A stretch of 64,000 nt of DNA, from the NCBI RefSeq assembly GCF_002094855.1, contig NZ_ARYN01000005.1, positions 124,001 through 188,000 of the forward strand. The letters are read 5' to 3'. A program made the position numbers and the translations under genes. This document shows, piece by piece, positions 8,055-20,560 of the stretch. The notes below the pieces were generated by a model. The model worked only from the letters and a program-made list of their open reading frames with translations. It did not search any database and was not told the DNA's origin. Positions within the stretch are counted from its first letter, which is position 1, and every line of letters begins with the position of its first letter. The DNA is from Zunongwangia atlantica 22II14-10F7. GTDB taxonomy: Bacteria; Bacteroidota; Bacteroidia; Flavobacteriales; Flavobacteriaceae.

Positions 8055-9182
8055 TTATAATGCCCAATTTTCTTTCCATCTAATTACCGGTTTATCATTT
8101 TCCCACTCGATAGGTAACCAGATATAACGGCCATCGATATGATTTTCAGGCTTCCAACGATCTGCCATAAAAATAAAACTATCCTCTTTTCCCTGCACCG
8201 GTAAAATAAAAGTACTTTGAGAGAAGAAGGTTTTATCGGCATACTTTCCTCTTGCGGGATTTCCTAATTTTTCCCAGGGTCCCATGATAGATTTAGCTCT
8301 AAAGGATCTTGCTGCATTTGGTGCCCAACCGGTTAATCCTGAAGTGATCATGTAATAATAGCCGTCTTTTTGAAAAATAGCCGGCGCTTCATTTTGCCCA
8401 CCAGGTTGCATACGCACCCATTCTCCTGTAAAACCAAGATAATCATCGGTTAATTTTGAAATATGCAAGGTTTGATTTTCTTCTGAAGAAGTGATGTGAT
8501 ACGCCGTACCATCGGTATCAATATAAATCGTCATATCACGTGACATTTGTCCTTTTTCAAAATCTCGTCTTACAAACATTCCTTCGTTTAGCGCTTTTCT
8601 CCATTTTGGTGTCCACCATTCTTTTGGTTCACCACTTTTAGGAGTATCTTTCCATTCTTCTTTAAAATTTTGTGGCCATTTCTTGGAATTTGGGCGGTAA
8701 GATTTTAAATAGGTAAACGGCCCTGTTGGAGAATCGCTGGTAGCTACTCCTGTTCTGGCAGCGGCATAACCCTGACCTTTTAATTCTAAATGAAACCACA
8801 TTACGTATTTATCGGTTTTTTCGTTATAAACCACTTTTGGACGTTCCATTACACTGCCTGAAGTAATTTCTGAATCTGGATCTTTTGCCACTGAAAGTGC
8901 TACGCCTTCATTCTTCCAATTATATAGATCTTCTGAAGAATATACGGTAATCCCAACTCGGGCCAAACTAGATTTTCCTTTGTGTTCGCCATACCAGTAA
9001 TATTTACCATCTTTAAACATAATGCCTCCTCCATGGGCATTAATATGGTTTCCATCGGTATCTTTCCATATTTCGCCTGGATAAAAAGCCGTGTAATTTG
9101 GTGCGGTAGATTGTGCGCTTAGACTAACAGTCGTAAAAAACAACACAAATAAAATGAGGTATTTGAATTTCGGATTTTTCAT
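8055..9182 (-). CDS. GH43 subfamily 24-like exo-beta-1,3-galactanase
   Basis: A secreted protein of 375 residues with a signal peptide ending in SLSAQ. The sequence has the features I know from exo-beta-1,3-galactosidases of GH43_24: INAHGGGI, YYWYGEH, ERPKVVYN, MWFHLELKGQGY, RDMT, SSEENQTLHI, NEAPAIF, GWAPN and RYIWLPI. Characterised members of this subfamily lack the usual GH43 base aspartate, and here too no DPA/DPH motif is present. The expected reaction is release of galactose, or side-chain-bearing galactose, from the beta-1,3-galactan backbone of arabinogalactan. The ATG at 9254 would overlap the upstream gene; the ATG at 9182 starts a good signal peptide 14 bp after that stop. This gene is the best pointer to the PUL's substrate. 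Confidence 0.85.
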   Translation of the reverse strand: MKNPKFKYLILFVLFFTTVSLSAQSTAPNYTAFYPGEIWKDTDGNHINAHGGGIMFKDGKYYWYGEHKGKSSLARVGITVYSSEDLYNWKNEGVALSVAKDPDSEITSGSVMERPKVVYNEKTDKYVMWFHLELKGQGYAAARTGVATSDSPTGPFTYLKSYRPNSKKWPQNFKEEWKDTPKSGEPKEWWTPKWRKALNEGMFVRRDFEKGQMSRDMTIYIDTDGTAYHITSSEENQTLHISKLTDDYLGFTGEWVRMQPGGQNEAPAIFQKDGYYYMITSGLTGWAPNAARSFRAKSIMGPWEKLGNPARGKYADKTFFSQSTFILPVQGKEDSFIFMADRWKPENHIDGRYIWLPIEWENDKPVIRWKENWAL

Positions 9183-9196
9183 TTTTCGTGGGGGAA

Positions 9197-10426
9197 TTAG
9201 TGTGCGTGATCTATTGGAATGGTTTTTCCACTCCAAATTTTCATTTGAGTCCATGGTTTTGCCGGTGCCGTCCAGAACTCATCTTCAGGTGAAAGTCCCA
9301 AAACAAGAAACGCTTCTGTACTTAAATAAAGGCTTCCGGTAGAAATATAACCTTCACCAATATTATTTTGATGACCAACAAGACCAACCTGAAGCCAACC
9401 ATCTTTATCGAAAGTTCCTTCAGCTTCAATTTGTCTTTTTATTACAGCGTAAAGTGCTGATCGAATCTGAGATGGTTCTATTTCTTTGCTTAGGTTTTTC
9501 CATAGCGCCACTTGTGAAAGTGATTGAAATGCTCCAAAACGATAAGCTAAAGATCTTCCAATTGGTGGATAGGTTCCGCCGGGAGAAATTAATCGTTCCT
9601 GAATACTGGCGTAACGTTGCGCGCGCTGCTGTACTTTTTTAAAATCTTCTTTTCGGCCAACTCCGGCTTCATCCATTGCTTTTAAGATATCCAGTAACAT
9701 TGGCTGAATTACAAAACTGTTGTAGTAATCCCAATGAAAATCTGGCCCGTCACCGTACATTCCGTCGCCCAGATACCATTCCATGTGTTTGTTGATTGGA
9801 TAGGAAAGCCTAACCATATCGGTGCTTTTATCAAACTTCAGTAAAGCAGCTTCTACCATTCCCGTAAACAACAACCAATTGCTGTAGTAAGGTTCGATAT
9901 CTCTAGACGATTTTAGCGCTTTTATGACATTCTTTTTTGTGGTTTCTGAAAGTGGTTCCCACAACTGTTTTGGCGCTCTAAGTAAGCCCTGAGCAAAAAA
10001 AGCAGCATCTACCAAAGGCTGGCGATCTTTGTTGAAGTTCATAAAATCTGCAGATTCTTGATCTGTTGCTTTATCGATCGCTTTTTGCGCTAATTCGATA
10101 TATTTTTTTCTGATTTTCCCTTCCTTGGTATCATCTGGCCCAAGTTCTAACCAGGGTGCAATTCCAGATAATGTTCTCCCAAAAGCCTCTAGATAAGTGA
10201 CATGAGTACGATCGTCCCAGGCACCCGGCGAACGTTCTATTGGCATATTTTCTTTTAGTTTTCCTTTAGCCAGATTGCTTAAAACAGGATCTGCTATTTT
10301 AACTAAAGAGTTCACGTAAAATTCACGCACTTCCTTAGGCGCGGGTTGATCTACTTCCTGAGCATTTAGATTGAAACTTAAAAAAAGTAAACTTACCAGA
10401 AAGCTGATATTCGATAATTTAAACAT
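9197..10426 (-). CDS. DUF2264 protein, GH154-like (predicted beta-glucuronidase)
   Basis: A 409-residue secreted protein (signal peptide ending NLNAQ) with an all-helical, (alpha/alpha)-barrel-like sequence typical of DUF2264: RSPGAWDDRTHVTYLEA near residue 65, PYYSNWLLFTGMVEAALL, GDGMYGDGPDFHWDYYNSFVI and the C-terminal GYISTGSLYLSTEAFL. I recall that DUF2264 relatives in Bacteroides arabinogalactan loci became family GH154, beta-D-glucuronidases; this assignment is from memory. It sits 3 bp after the GH16 gene and 14 bp before the GH43_24-like gene, so the three are likely co-translated. The predicted role is removal of glucuronate from galactan side chains. Confidence 0.75.
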   Translation of the reverse strand: MFKLSNISFLVSLLFLSFNLNAQEVDQPAPKEVREFYVNSLVKIADPVLSNLAKGKLKENMPIERSPGAWDDRTHVTYLEAFGRTLSGIAPWLELGPDDTKEGKIRKKYIELAQKAIDKATDQESADFMNFNKDRQPLVDAAFFAQGLLRAPKQLWEPLSETTKKNVIKALKSSRDIEPYYSNWLLFTGMVEAALLKFDKSTDMVRLSYPINKHMEWYLGDGMYGDGPDFHWDYYNSFVIQPMLLDILKAMDEAGVGRKEDFKKVQQRAQRYASIQERLISPGGTYPPIGRSLAYRFGAFQSLSQVALWKNLSKEIEPSQIRSALYAVIKRQIEAEGTFDKDGWLQVGLVGHQNNIGEGYISTGSLYLSTEAFLVLGLSPEDEFWTAPAKPWTQMKIWSGKTIPIDHAH

Positions 10427-10429
10427 AAT

Positions 10430-11278
10430 TTATTTTTTCTGATATACTCTTACATAATCTACTTCGTATTTTCTTGGAAAACTTGTATTCGAAGGATCAC
10501 CGCCATTGCCTCCAATGGCCAGATTGAGTAAAATATAATGTGGTTGATGAAAAGGATTAAATCCGTCTGGATTTTTAGTTTTAGTAAGATCTATCGTATT
10601 TAATAATTGGTTATCAAGGTAGATTTTAATGAAATCTGCCGTCCAATCCATTTTCCAAATATGATATTTGTCTGCCCATTTTGGATCTTTTTGAAGAAAT
10701 TCTGAAAACGGAATTTTCTCGCTATCCCAAGATACATATGATGTTTTTCCTTTCCAGGCGGCATTGGCTAAAATTGCAGGTTTTTGATCGACTAAATAAT
10801 ACTCCATTACATCGATCTCTCCATTAGAAGGCCATCCTTTTTCGATACCCAGCGTCCAGATCGCCGGCCACATCCCCATGGAAGTATCGATCTTTGCTTT
10901 AACTTCTAAAATACCAAATTGAAAATCGAATTTTCTGTTAGTATTTATACTTGCTGAAGTATATTCTGCAAACTCCCTATTTTCTTTCCAATTTTTACTC
11001 TCCGGCTGATATTGTGGATTTTTAACCGATTCTTTTTTTCCTGAAAAAACCAGTTTGCCATCCTGAATATTAGCATTTTCAGCTTGATACCATTGCAATT
11101 CTTCATTCCGCACAAAACCATTTTCATAAGACCAAAATGCAGGATTTGGTTTGGTTCCGTCTTCAAATTCATCTGCCCAAATGAGTTTATATCCTTCAGG
11201 AACGCTACTTTTTTGCTGAACAGCACAAGACTGAAAAAACAGCGCTAAAATGACTAAAATTGATATTTTTTGAAACAT
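10430..11278 (-). CDS. GH16 lipoprotein (endo-beta-1,3-galactanase or laminarinase type)
   Basis: A 282-residue lipoprotein with lipobox FFQSC (Cys18). After the cysteine there is no acidic stretch, so it may stay on the periplasmic side. One GH16 jelly-roll domain fills the rest: LIWADEFEDG at the start, FQFGILEVKAKI, GMWPAIWTLG and the catalytic GEIDVMEY with Glu154 as nucleophile, Asp156 and Glu159 as acid/base. The extra Met between Asp and Glu is the beta-1,3-glucanase/galactanase form of the motif. GH16 members of this form cut beta-1,3-glucan or, in arabinogalactan loci, the beta-1,3-galactan backbone; the neighbours favour the second. A 279-bp gap lies upstream. Confidence 0.87.
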   Translation of the reverse strand: MFQKISILVILALFFQSCAVQQKSSVPEGYKLIWADEFEDGTKPNPAFWSYENGFVRNEELQWYQAENANIQDGKLVFSGKKESVKNPQYQPESKNWKENREFAEYTSASINTNRKFDFQFGILEVKAKIDTSMGMWPAIWTLGIEKGWPSNGEIDVMEYYLVDQKPAILANAAWKGKTSYVSWDSEKIPFSEFLQKDPKWADKYHIWKMDWTADFIKIYLDNQLLNTIDLTKTKNPDGFNPFHQPHYILLNLAIGGNGGDPSNTSFPRKYEVDYVRVYQKK

Positions 11279-11416
11279 ATTAATGTATTCGGCTTAAAAA
11301 AATGCAATTCAAGAGGTATCGAAATAGCTTTTGGCTTCGATTTCAACTTATAATAGACACTCCAAAACTTGTCCCAAAAGACATTTAATGTTTTGAAATA
11401 TCATGATGATCAAGTA

Positions 11417-11456
11417 AACTATCCCCAGAGGAAATACGTCCATTTAGGGGATAGTT
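11417..11456. promoter_or_regulatory. 10-bp inverted repeat in the GH2-GH16 gap
   Basis: AACTATCCCC (11417-11426) and GGGGATAGTT (11447-11456) are perfect inverse copies 20 bp apart, inside the longest gap (279 bp) of the enzyme operon. It could be an operator for a dimer or the base of an RNA stem before the GH16-DUF2264-GH43 block. It has no T-run, so it is not a simple terminator. Confidence 0.5.
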
Positions 11457-11557
11457 CTCAACTCACACTGTAAATATTCTAGACTCTTTTTTTAGAATCT
11501 AACTCTTAGAATTAAGGTTTTATAAGTTTTATGCTGGTTTTATACAATTTCGACATT

Positions 11558-15992
<4,435 letters not shown>

Positions 15993-16016
15993 TAGGATTT
16001 TGAACTATAAGATTAT

Positions 16017-17327
16017 TTAATTTTTCGGCAAATTTGAAACTTCCAAAATCCTCACCATTGTAGGTTTAGCTTTAGCAAGTCCTTCACCATCAACCTGGGT
16101 AACTTTTTGAACAAAAACATGTAATTTTTCTTCGTTTTCCCAAAGCTGCAAATCATAATTTGGTTCCCACTCCCCAACAGATTCTTCTGTGAGATCGATC
16201 ACCTTCCAAGGCTTGTCGCTATGTAATTTGTGATATGCCATAGACACTTTATTTTCCCTTTCGGCGTCTCTAAACAAAAGATAAATGACAGGATTGGTTT
16301 TAGTTTCTTTAATTAAAATATCTGGTCTGGAAATTGGAATTTTTTTGGTACCACCACCGCCTAAGTGAAATGATGAGTTTCTAAAATTGGTGTTTTCATG
16401 CTTCCATTTTCCATCTTCAGCATAAATAATTTGATAATCGGTTTTATTATTTTCTGTCCAATAGGTTACGATAAAAGGATTTCCCTTTTTATCGGCCGTC
16501 ATAGAGGTTTGATTGATTAATTCACTATTCTGCGGAATCTTCCAGGCGTATTCAGCCGTACCTGCCGTGATAGGTAGCTCATATTTCTCTCCATTCGATC
16601 TTTCCCAGGTTTTACCACCATCTTTAGACCTTGCATAGGCCATATCATGATTGGTAGAAACATCCCAGCTTTCTCGCCAAACCCAGGATAAATGAATTGT
16701 TCCCTGCATATCTACACTAGCTTGCCAGTAAGCATTGCGTTCTCCTTCGCCATCTATAAGATTTTCATGCAAATCTGTCCAATCTTGAGTTTTAGTATTA
16801 TAAAGTTTTGAAACTAGTTTGCCTTTGCCAGATTGCCCAGAACGATATAAGAACAAAAGATTCCCATTTTTAAGATTATAAAATTGCGGATAAGAAAGTT
16901 TATTTTCATCCTTGCCTGTCATGCTTTGTTTTTCTCCCAATTCCGCACTTAAAACTGAACTTCCTACAGCATAATTTAAAGGATTGTCGTGGTGATCCCA
17001 ACTTACATGTAGCTTCTTTTCTCCATCTACGGCAAGACTTATAGAATTATGTGCATCTTTTGCATTGCCTTTAAAATTAGATTTACTTAAATCGAAATTC
17101 GATGATTTAAGCTCCCTTTTTGCAATAATCATTTGCCCATTATTATCATAGTACCCTAGAAACTGAAAATCGCCAGTAGATGCCACCGCATTCTTTCTAA
17201 AAATGGTTGTATTTACCGAATTATTTGCCCAGCCTTCTCCTACTTCTATATCTTTTATTTTGATCGAGGAGCAGGAACTAAGCGAAATAATGATCGCTAA
17301 AAGAGGAATATGAAATTTATGAAGCAT
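16017..17327 (-). CDS. BNR_4-type propeller lipoprotein (possible GH145/PL42-like enzyme)
   Basis: A 436-residue lipoprotein (SLSSC, Cys19) with a repeated beta-propeller pattern and Asp-box-like turns (SKDGGKTWE around residue 235). Conserved-looking patches are HNSISLAVDGEKKLHVSWDH, QFYNLKNGNLLFLYRSG, ISRPDIL and EWEPNYDLQLW. I place it in the BNR_4 family, which includes seven-bladed enzymes acting on rhamnose-alpha-1,4-glucuronate ends, either as hydrolase (GH145) or as lyase (PL42), and other lyases. The GH88 partner downstream favours a lyase. The subfamily and catalytic residues cannot be settled by eye. A 121-bp gap precedes it and contains GGGTACAAATCG at 17406, similar to the repeats in front of the PUL regulator. 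Confidence 0.65.
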   Translation of the reverse strand: MLHKFHIPLLAIIISLSSCSSIKIKDIEVGEGWANNSVNTTIFRKNAVASTGDFQFLGYYDNNGQMIIAKRELKSSNFDLSKSNFKGNAKDAHNSISLAVDGEKKLHVSWDHHDNPLNYAVGSSVLSAELGEKQSMTGKDENKLSYPQFYNLKNGNLLFLYRSGQSGKGKLVSKLYNTKTQDWTDLHENLIDGEGERNAYWQASVDMQGTIHLSWVWRESWDVSTNHDMAYARSKDGGKTWERSNGEKYELPITAGTAEYAWKIPQNSELINQTSMTADKKGNPFIVTYWTENNKTDYQIIYAEDGKWKHENTNFRNSSFHLGGGGTKKIPISRPDILIKETKTNPVIYLLFRDAERENKVSMAYHKLHSDKPWKVIDLTEESVGEWEPNYDLQLWENEEKLHVFVQKVTQVDGEGLAKAKPTMVRILEVSNLPKN

Positions 17328-17448
17328 TTAATTTTTTAACTAATATAGATGGACAATGATAAGCAATTTCTATAGTAAATAAGAGCTAAGAACCGTCATG
17401 AAATAGGGTACAAATCGTTCAATCTTACTTAAACTTTAATATAATCAA

Positions 17449-18681
17449 TTAATTTGACGGTAATCCATCAAGTTTAAAACCTTGCATTATCATAGCATGA
17501 ATGATATAAAGCATTTCTTCTCCTGTATCTTCATGTGCTCCATTAATACCATACGGCCAGAAATGAGTTCCGTCTCCGCTTACCGTTGCTTCGGCTCCCG
17601 CCGTCATAACTTTTAAAATTCTTGGAGCATTTGCACCTTCCCAGGATCCATTCATTAAATCCCAGTAAACATTATGTGTACCAATACCTACGGTATGAGC
17701 CATTTCATGTAGTGCGGTTCCAGTTCTTTGATACCCCTGATTTGTACCTACTCTAATATTTCCTGAAAAACTACCATCTGCTGTTGGAGTTCCGGGAGAG
17801 TAGTTAACTGTTACATGTTTTTCGATTGACGTATAATTGTTGTAGTAATTTGTTGCACTTTCAAAAGCGGCTCTTATTCGACCATAAGCATCTATAGTTT
17901 CCTGGTCTGCATTTGTAGGAACGTCCTGCATCCAAAATGTAAAATTACCAGGTTTTATAGTGGTAATTTGTTCTTGATCTCCATAAATAATATTCCCTCT
18001 AGACTGAGCATAAGGTCTAACATAATAAGTGGTTTCTGAATCTAATCCTGAAATACGCTGAAGATAAGATTGTGATAAATCTTCATTAATTTCTACATGA
18101 TCTTCTAAAGTAGGATTTTCGTTTTCACCCCATACTAATCCAATTTCTTCTATAGCTCCTTCTCCTGTTTCTAATAAATTTACATAGAAGAAAACATCAT
18201 GAGCCCCTGCAACTGCCTGGCGATCATTTTCAAAAACTGGTGGATTAGCAATTGGTGTACTAATTATGATTTCCTCGCTATAACCAACACCTTTTTCATT
18301 GACAGCATAAGCTTTAAGATAATAATCTTCACCATCTTCCAATCCCTGAATTTCAGTTTCAAATTCTCCAGATCCTCTTACTAATGATGCAATCTGGTGA
18401 CCAGTTTCTATAGTAGCACCTTCATTTAGGGAAAAACAAACTCCTCTTTCAGTAACGCTTCCACCTCCATCGTTTAAAATCTCACCAGATAACAAAACTG
18501 AATGAGCTGCAATTCTAATTGGCGTATTAATACTTAAGCTAGCTATAGAAATATCCTCACTAACTTCAGGTTCGGTAGGAACATTGTCTACCGTAGAATC
18601 TTCGCTACAGGAAAAAAGACCAACAATTAGGAAAAAAAGAACATAATTTTTTTGTAATAATGCATTTAAATAAATTTTCAT
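17449..18681 (-). CDS. Lipoprotein with two FN3-like domains and a zinc-protease-like domain
   Basis: A 410-residue surface-type lipoprotein: lipobox VGLFSC (Cys25) followed by SED, which fits export to the outer face. Two fibronectin-III-like domains (about 45-140 and 150-242) have the usual endings GLEDGEDYYLKAYA and GLDSETTYYVRPYA. The C-terminal domain (about 245-410) holds H325-E-x-x-H329, then G332 and H336, like a metzincin zinc site but with one extra residue before the third His. HFWPYGINGAHED and a Trp-rich stretch follow. It sits inside the PUL between glycan-binding lipoproteins and enzymes. Whether it is a protease, for example on arabinogalactan-protein cores, or a glycan binder cannot be decided. 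Confidence 0.75.
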   Translation of the reverse strand: MKIYLNALLQKNYVLFFLIVGLFSCSEDSTVDNVPTEPEVSEDISIASLSINTPIRIAAHSVLLSGEILNDGGGSVTERGVCFSLNEGATIETGHQIASLVRGSGEFETEIQGLEDGEDYYLKAYAVNEKGVGYSEEIIISTPIANPPVFENDRQAVAGAHDVFFYVNLLETGEGAIEEIGLVWGENENPTLEDHVEINEDLSQSYLQRISGLDSETTYYVRPYAQSRGNIIYGDQEQITTIKPGNFTFWMQDVPTNADQETIDAYGRIRAAFESATNYYNNYTSIEKHVTVNYSPGTPTADGSFSGNIRVGTNQGYQRTGTALHEMAHTVGIGTHNVYWDLMNGSWEGANAPRILKVMTAGAEATVSGDGTHFWPYGINGAHEDTGEEMLYIIHAMIMQGFKLDGLPSN

Positions 18682-18753
18682 CTCACTTGTGCTTTTAAAA
18701 TTTGAATCATTTTAAGTATCCAAAAATGGATTTTACAGTGCAGTGTTTTTTTA

Positions 18754-18787
18754 AGATTCGAGGATCTATTTCTAGATCCCCGAATCT
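18754..18787. promoter_or_regulatory. Intercistronic hairpin inside the PUL operon
   Basis: AGATTCG-A-GGATCTA, loop TTTC, TAGATCC-C-CGAATCT: 14 base pairs with one mismatch, in the 123-bp gap between the glycan-binding block and the metalloprotease-like gene. The minus-strand reading is followed by A-rich, not T-rich, sequence, so it is not a classical terminator. It may protect or process the susCD transcript. Confidence 0.5.
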
Positions 18788-18804
18788 ATTGGTATAGATT
18801 GGTG

Positions 18805-20541
18805 TTAATCTATTTTTTCTAATGTAAATTCACTTACTTGCATAAATCTTCCTACACCTTCGGCATTGGTGGTTTGCGCTCCAATAGCAATTTCAGATGT
18901 TTGAGTTAGCGTAAATTCTAATACCGGGGCAAGATTATCACGATGTATTTGTTCCCAGGCCAAAACTTCTTCAGCTGTTTCTACAACATCTACATCTGGT
19001 AAAGTATCGCCTAATGCTACGGTGAAGTAACCATTATCAGATTCGGCATCATCTCCCTGGTAATTTGTAGCAAAAATGTCTATCGAATATCTATAGGTTC
19101 CCGGCTCTAAATATAGCACCTGATATACTTTCCCGTTTACAATATTAGGCTCTCCCCAACCACTTTCAAGATCGAAACGATCATCTACATTACCATCTGC
19201 AGCACCGTAACCATTATGGCTTAAGGCGGCATCGTTATGTATCCAATATTCTGGAGTTCCCCAACGTCCACCATCTGCAGCTAAATCGAAAGGGAAAGAG
19301 GCATTTCTTAAGTATGGGGCTTCAGTGATTCTATTTAAACTGAATTCATTAATCTTAATAAATCGGCCTGCTCCCTGATCATTGGTTGTTTGAATACCAA
19401 TGGATACCTGAGTAATTTCAGTAATTGTAAAAGTTAAGGTTCTTAGAAGTCCGTTTGCTCTATTAATTCGCTCATAAGCAAAAACATCATCTGAAGTTTC
19501 TACATCATCAACATCTGGTAAGGTACTACCTTCAGCAACCGTGAAATATCCTTTATCAAGATTGTTATCTGCACCTTCATAATTAATCTCGCTAATATCT
19601 ATGGTATACACATATCTGCCTGGTTCTAACACCATTGTTTGATACACTTTACCATTAATAATATCGGCTTGTCCCCAACCACTTTCAAGATCAAAGATAT
19701 CTCCATCCATAGCTCCAAAACCGTTATGATTTAAAGCTGCGGCATTATGAATCCAACCTGCAGGAGTTCCCCAACGTGCGCCATCATAAGCAATTCTTTC
19801 AAAAGGGAAACTTGCATTTGTAAAATATGGAGGATCTGTAATTTGGAACTGCGGTGTAAACTCGTCGTAGGCCGTGTAGAAAGTATCTATTGCATTTTCC
19901 TCTGGAACAAATAATGTTCTATAAGAATATGTAGAACCTCCTAAAAAGTCATCTAATATAACATTTGTGCTATCGATAGGTACAAAAAACTCTGATTGCC
20001 CACCCTCGTCATTTTCATAAGCGATTTCTGTTCCTATTACTCCAGATGACAAATCCATCGATGCGTAATCTATAGTTAGGTTAGACCCAATTAGACTATG
20101 AGAAATATATCGACGATTACCTAATGATTCCTGATAACGCTCTCCGTAAACATTTCCAGTTATATAAACTGGAATAGACTGGTTACCTTCATCATCAAAA
20201 GTTCTTACTTCAAAATTGTAAATATTCTCTGGTAGATTATCTATGATCACGCTAAGGGTATCTATCCCCTGAGATCTTTCTACAGGAACAGTAACCGAGT
20301 CATTTTTTGAGTTCCAATACACTCTAAAATTTGTGATTTTTGGATCTGCATTTACAATTCCCTGAAGTTGTGCTCTATTTCTTCCTGCAAAAACATTTAC
20401 AGAATCCATTTTCTCGGTATAGGAAATTTCCCTTCCGTTAGTGTATCTTTTATACTCATCCATCTCGTCCATATCTGAACAGGCATAGATGAAAAGAGAA
20501 AAAAGAATAAGCGTTAAATATGATCGTTTTTTCAGTTTCAT
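18805..20541 (-). CDS. Surface glycan-binding-like lipoprotein (DUF4998 plus two DUF5013-like repeats)
   Basis: A 578-residue lipoprotein (FIYAC, Cys21, then SDMDEMDE, a surface export signal). Residues about 30-220 look like DUF4998 (KRYTNGREISYTEK, then Ig-like strands). Two copies of a 165-170-residue domain follow, starting near residues 240 and 411, each with NASFPF, RWGTP, WIHN-AAL, HNG-GA-DG, FDLESGWG, NGKVYQ and LEPG-Y-Y-IDI; I match them to DUF5013. The third place after susC-susD and the repeated jelly-roll-like unit fit a surface glycan-binding protein that captures polysaccharide for SusCD. The ligand is not known. The 19-bp gap keeps it in the operon. Confidence 0.75.
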   Translation of the reverse strand: MKLKKRSYLTLILFSLFIYACSDMDEMDEYKRYTNGREISYTEKMDSVNVFAGRNRAQLQGIVNADPKITNFRVYWNSKNDSVTVPVERSQGIDTLSVIIDNLPENIYNFEVRTFDDEGNQSIPVYITGNVYGERYQESLGNRRYISHSLIGSNLTIDYASMDLSSGVIGTEIAYENDEGGQSEFFVPIDSTNVILDDFLGGSTYSYRTLFVPEENAIDTFYTAYDEFTPQFQITDPPYFTNASFPFERIAYDGARWGTPAGWIHNAAALNHNGFGAMDGDIFDLESGWGQADIINGKVYQTMVLEPGRYVYTIDISEINYEGADNNLDKGYFTVAEGSTLPDVDDVETSDDVFAYERINRANGLLRTLTFTITEITQVSIGIQTTNDQGAGRFIKINEFSLNRITEAPYLRNASFPFDLAADGGRWGTPEYWIHNDAALSHNGYGAADGNVDDRFDLESGWGEPNIVNGKVYQVLYLEPGTYRYSIDIFATNYQGDDAESDNGYFTVALGDTLPDVDVVETAEEVLAWEQIHRDNLAPVLEFTLTQTSEIAIGAQTTNAEGVGRFMQVSEFTLEKID

Positions 20542-20560
20542 AATATTATAATTTCATCTA

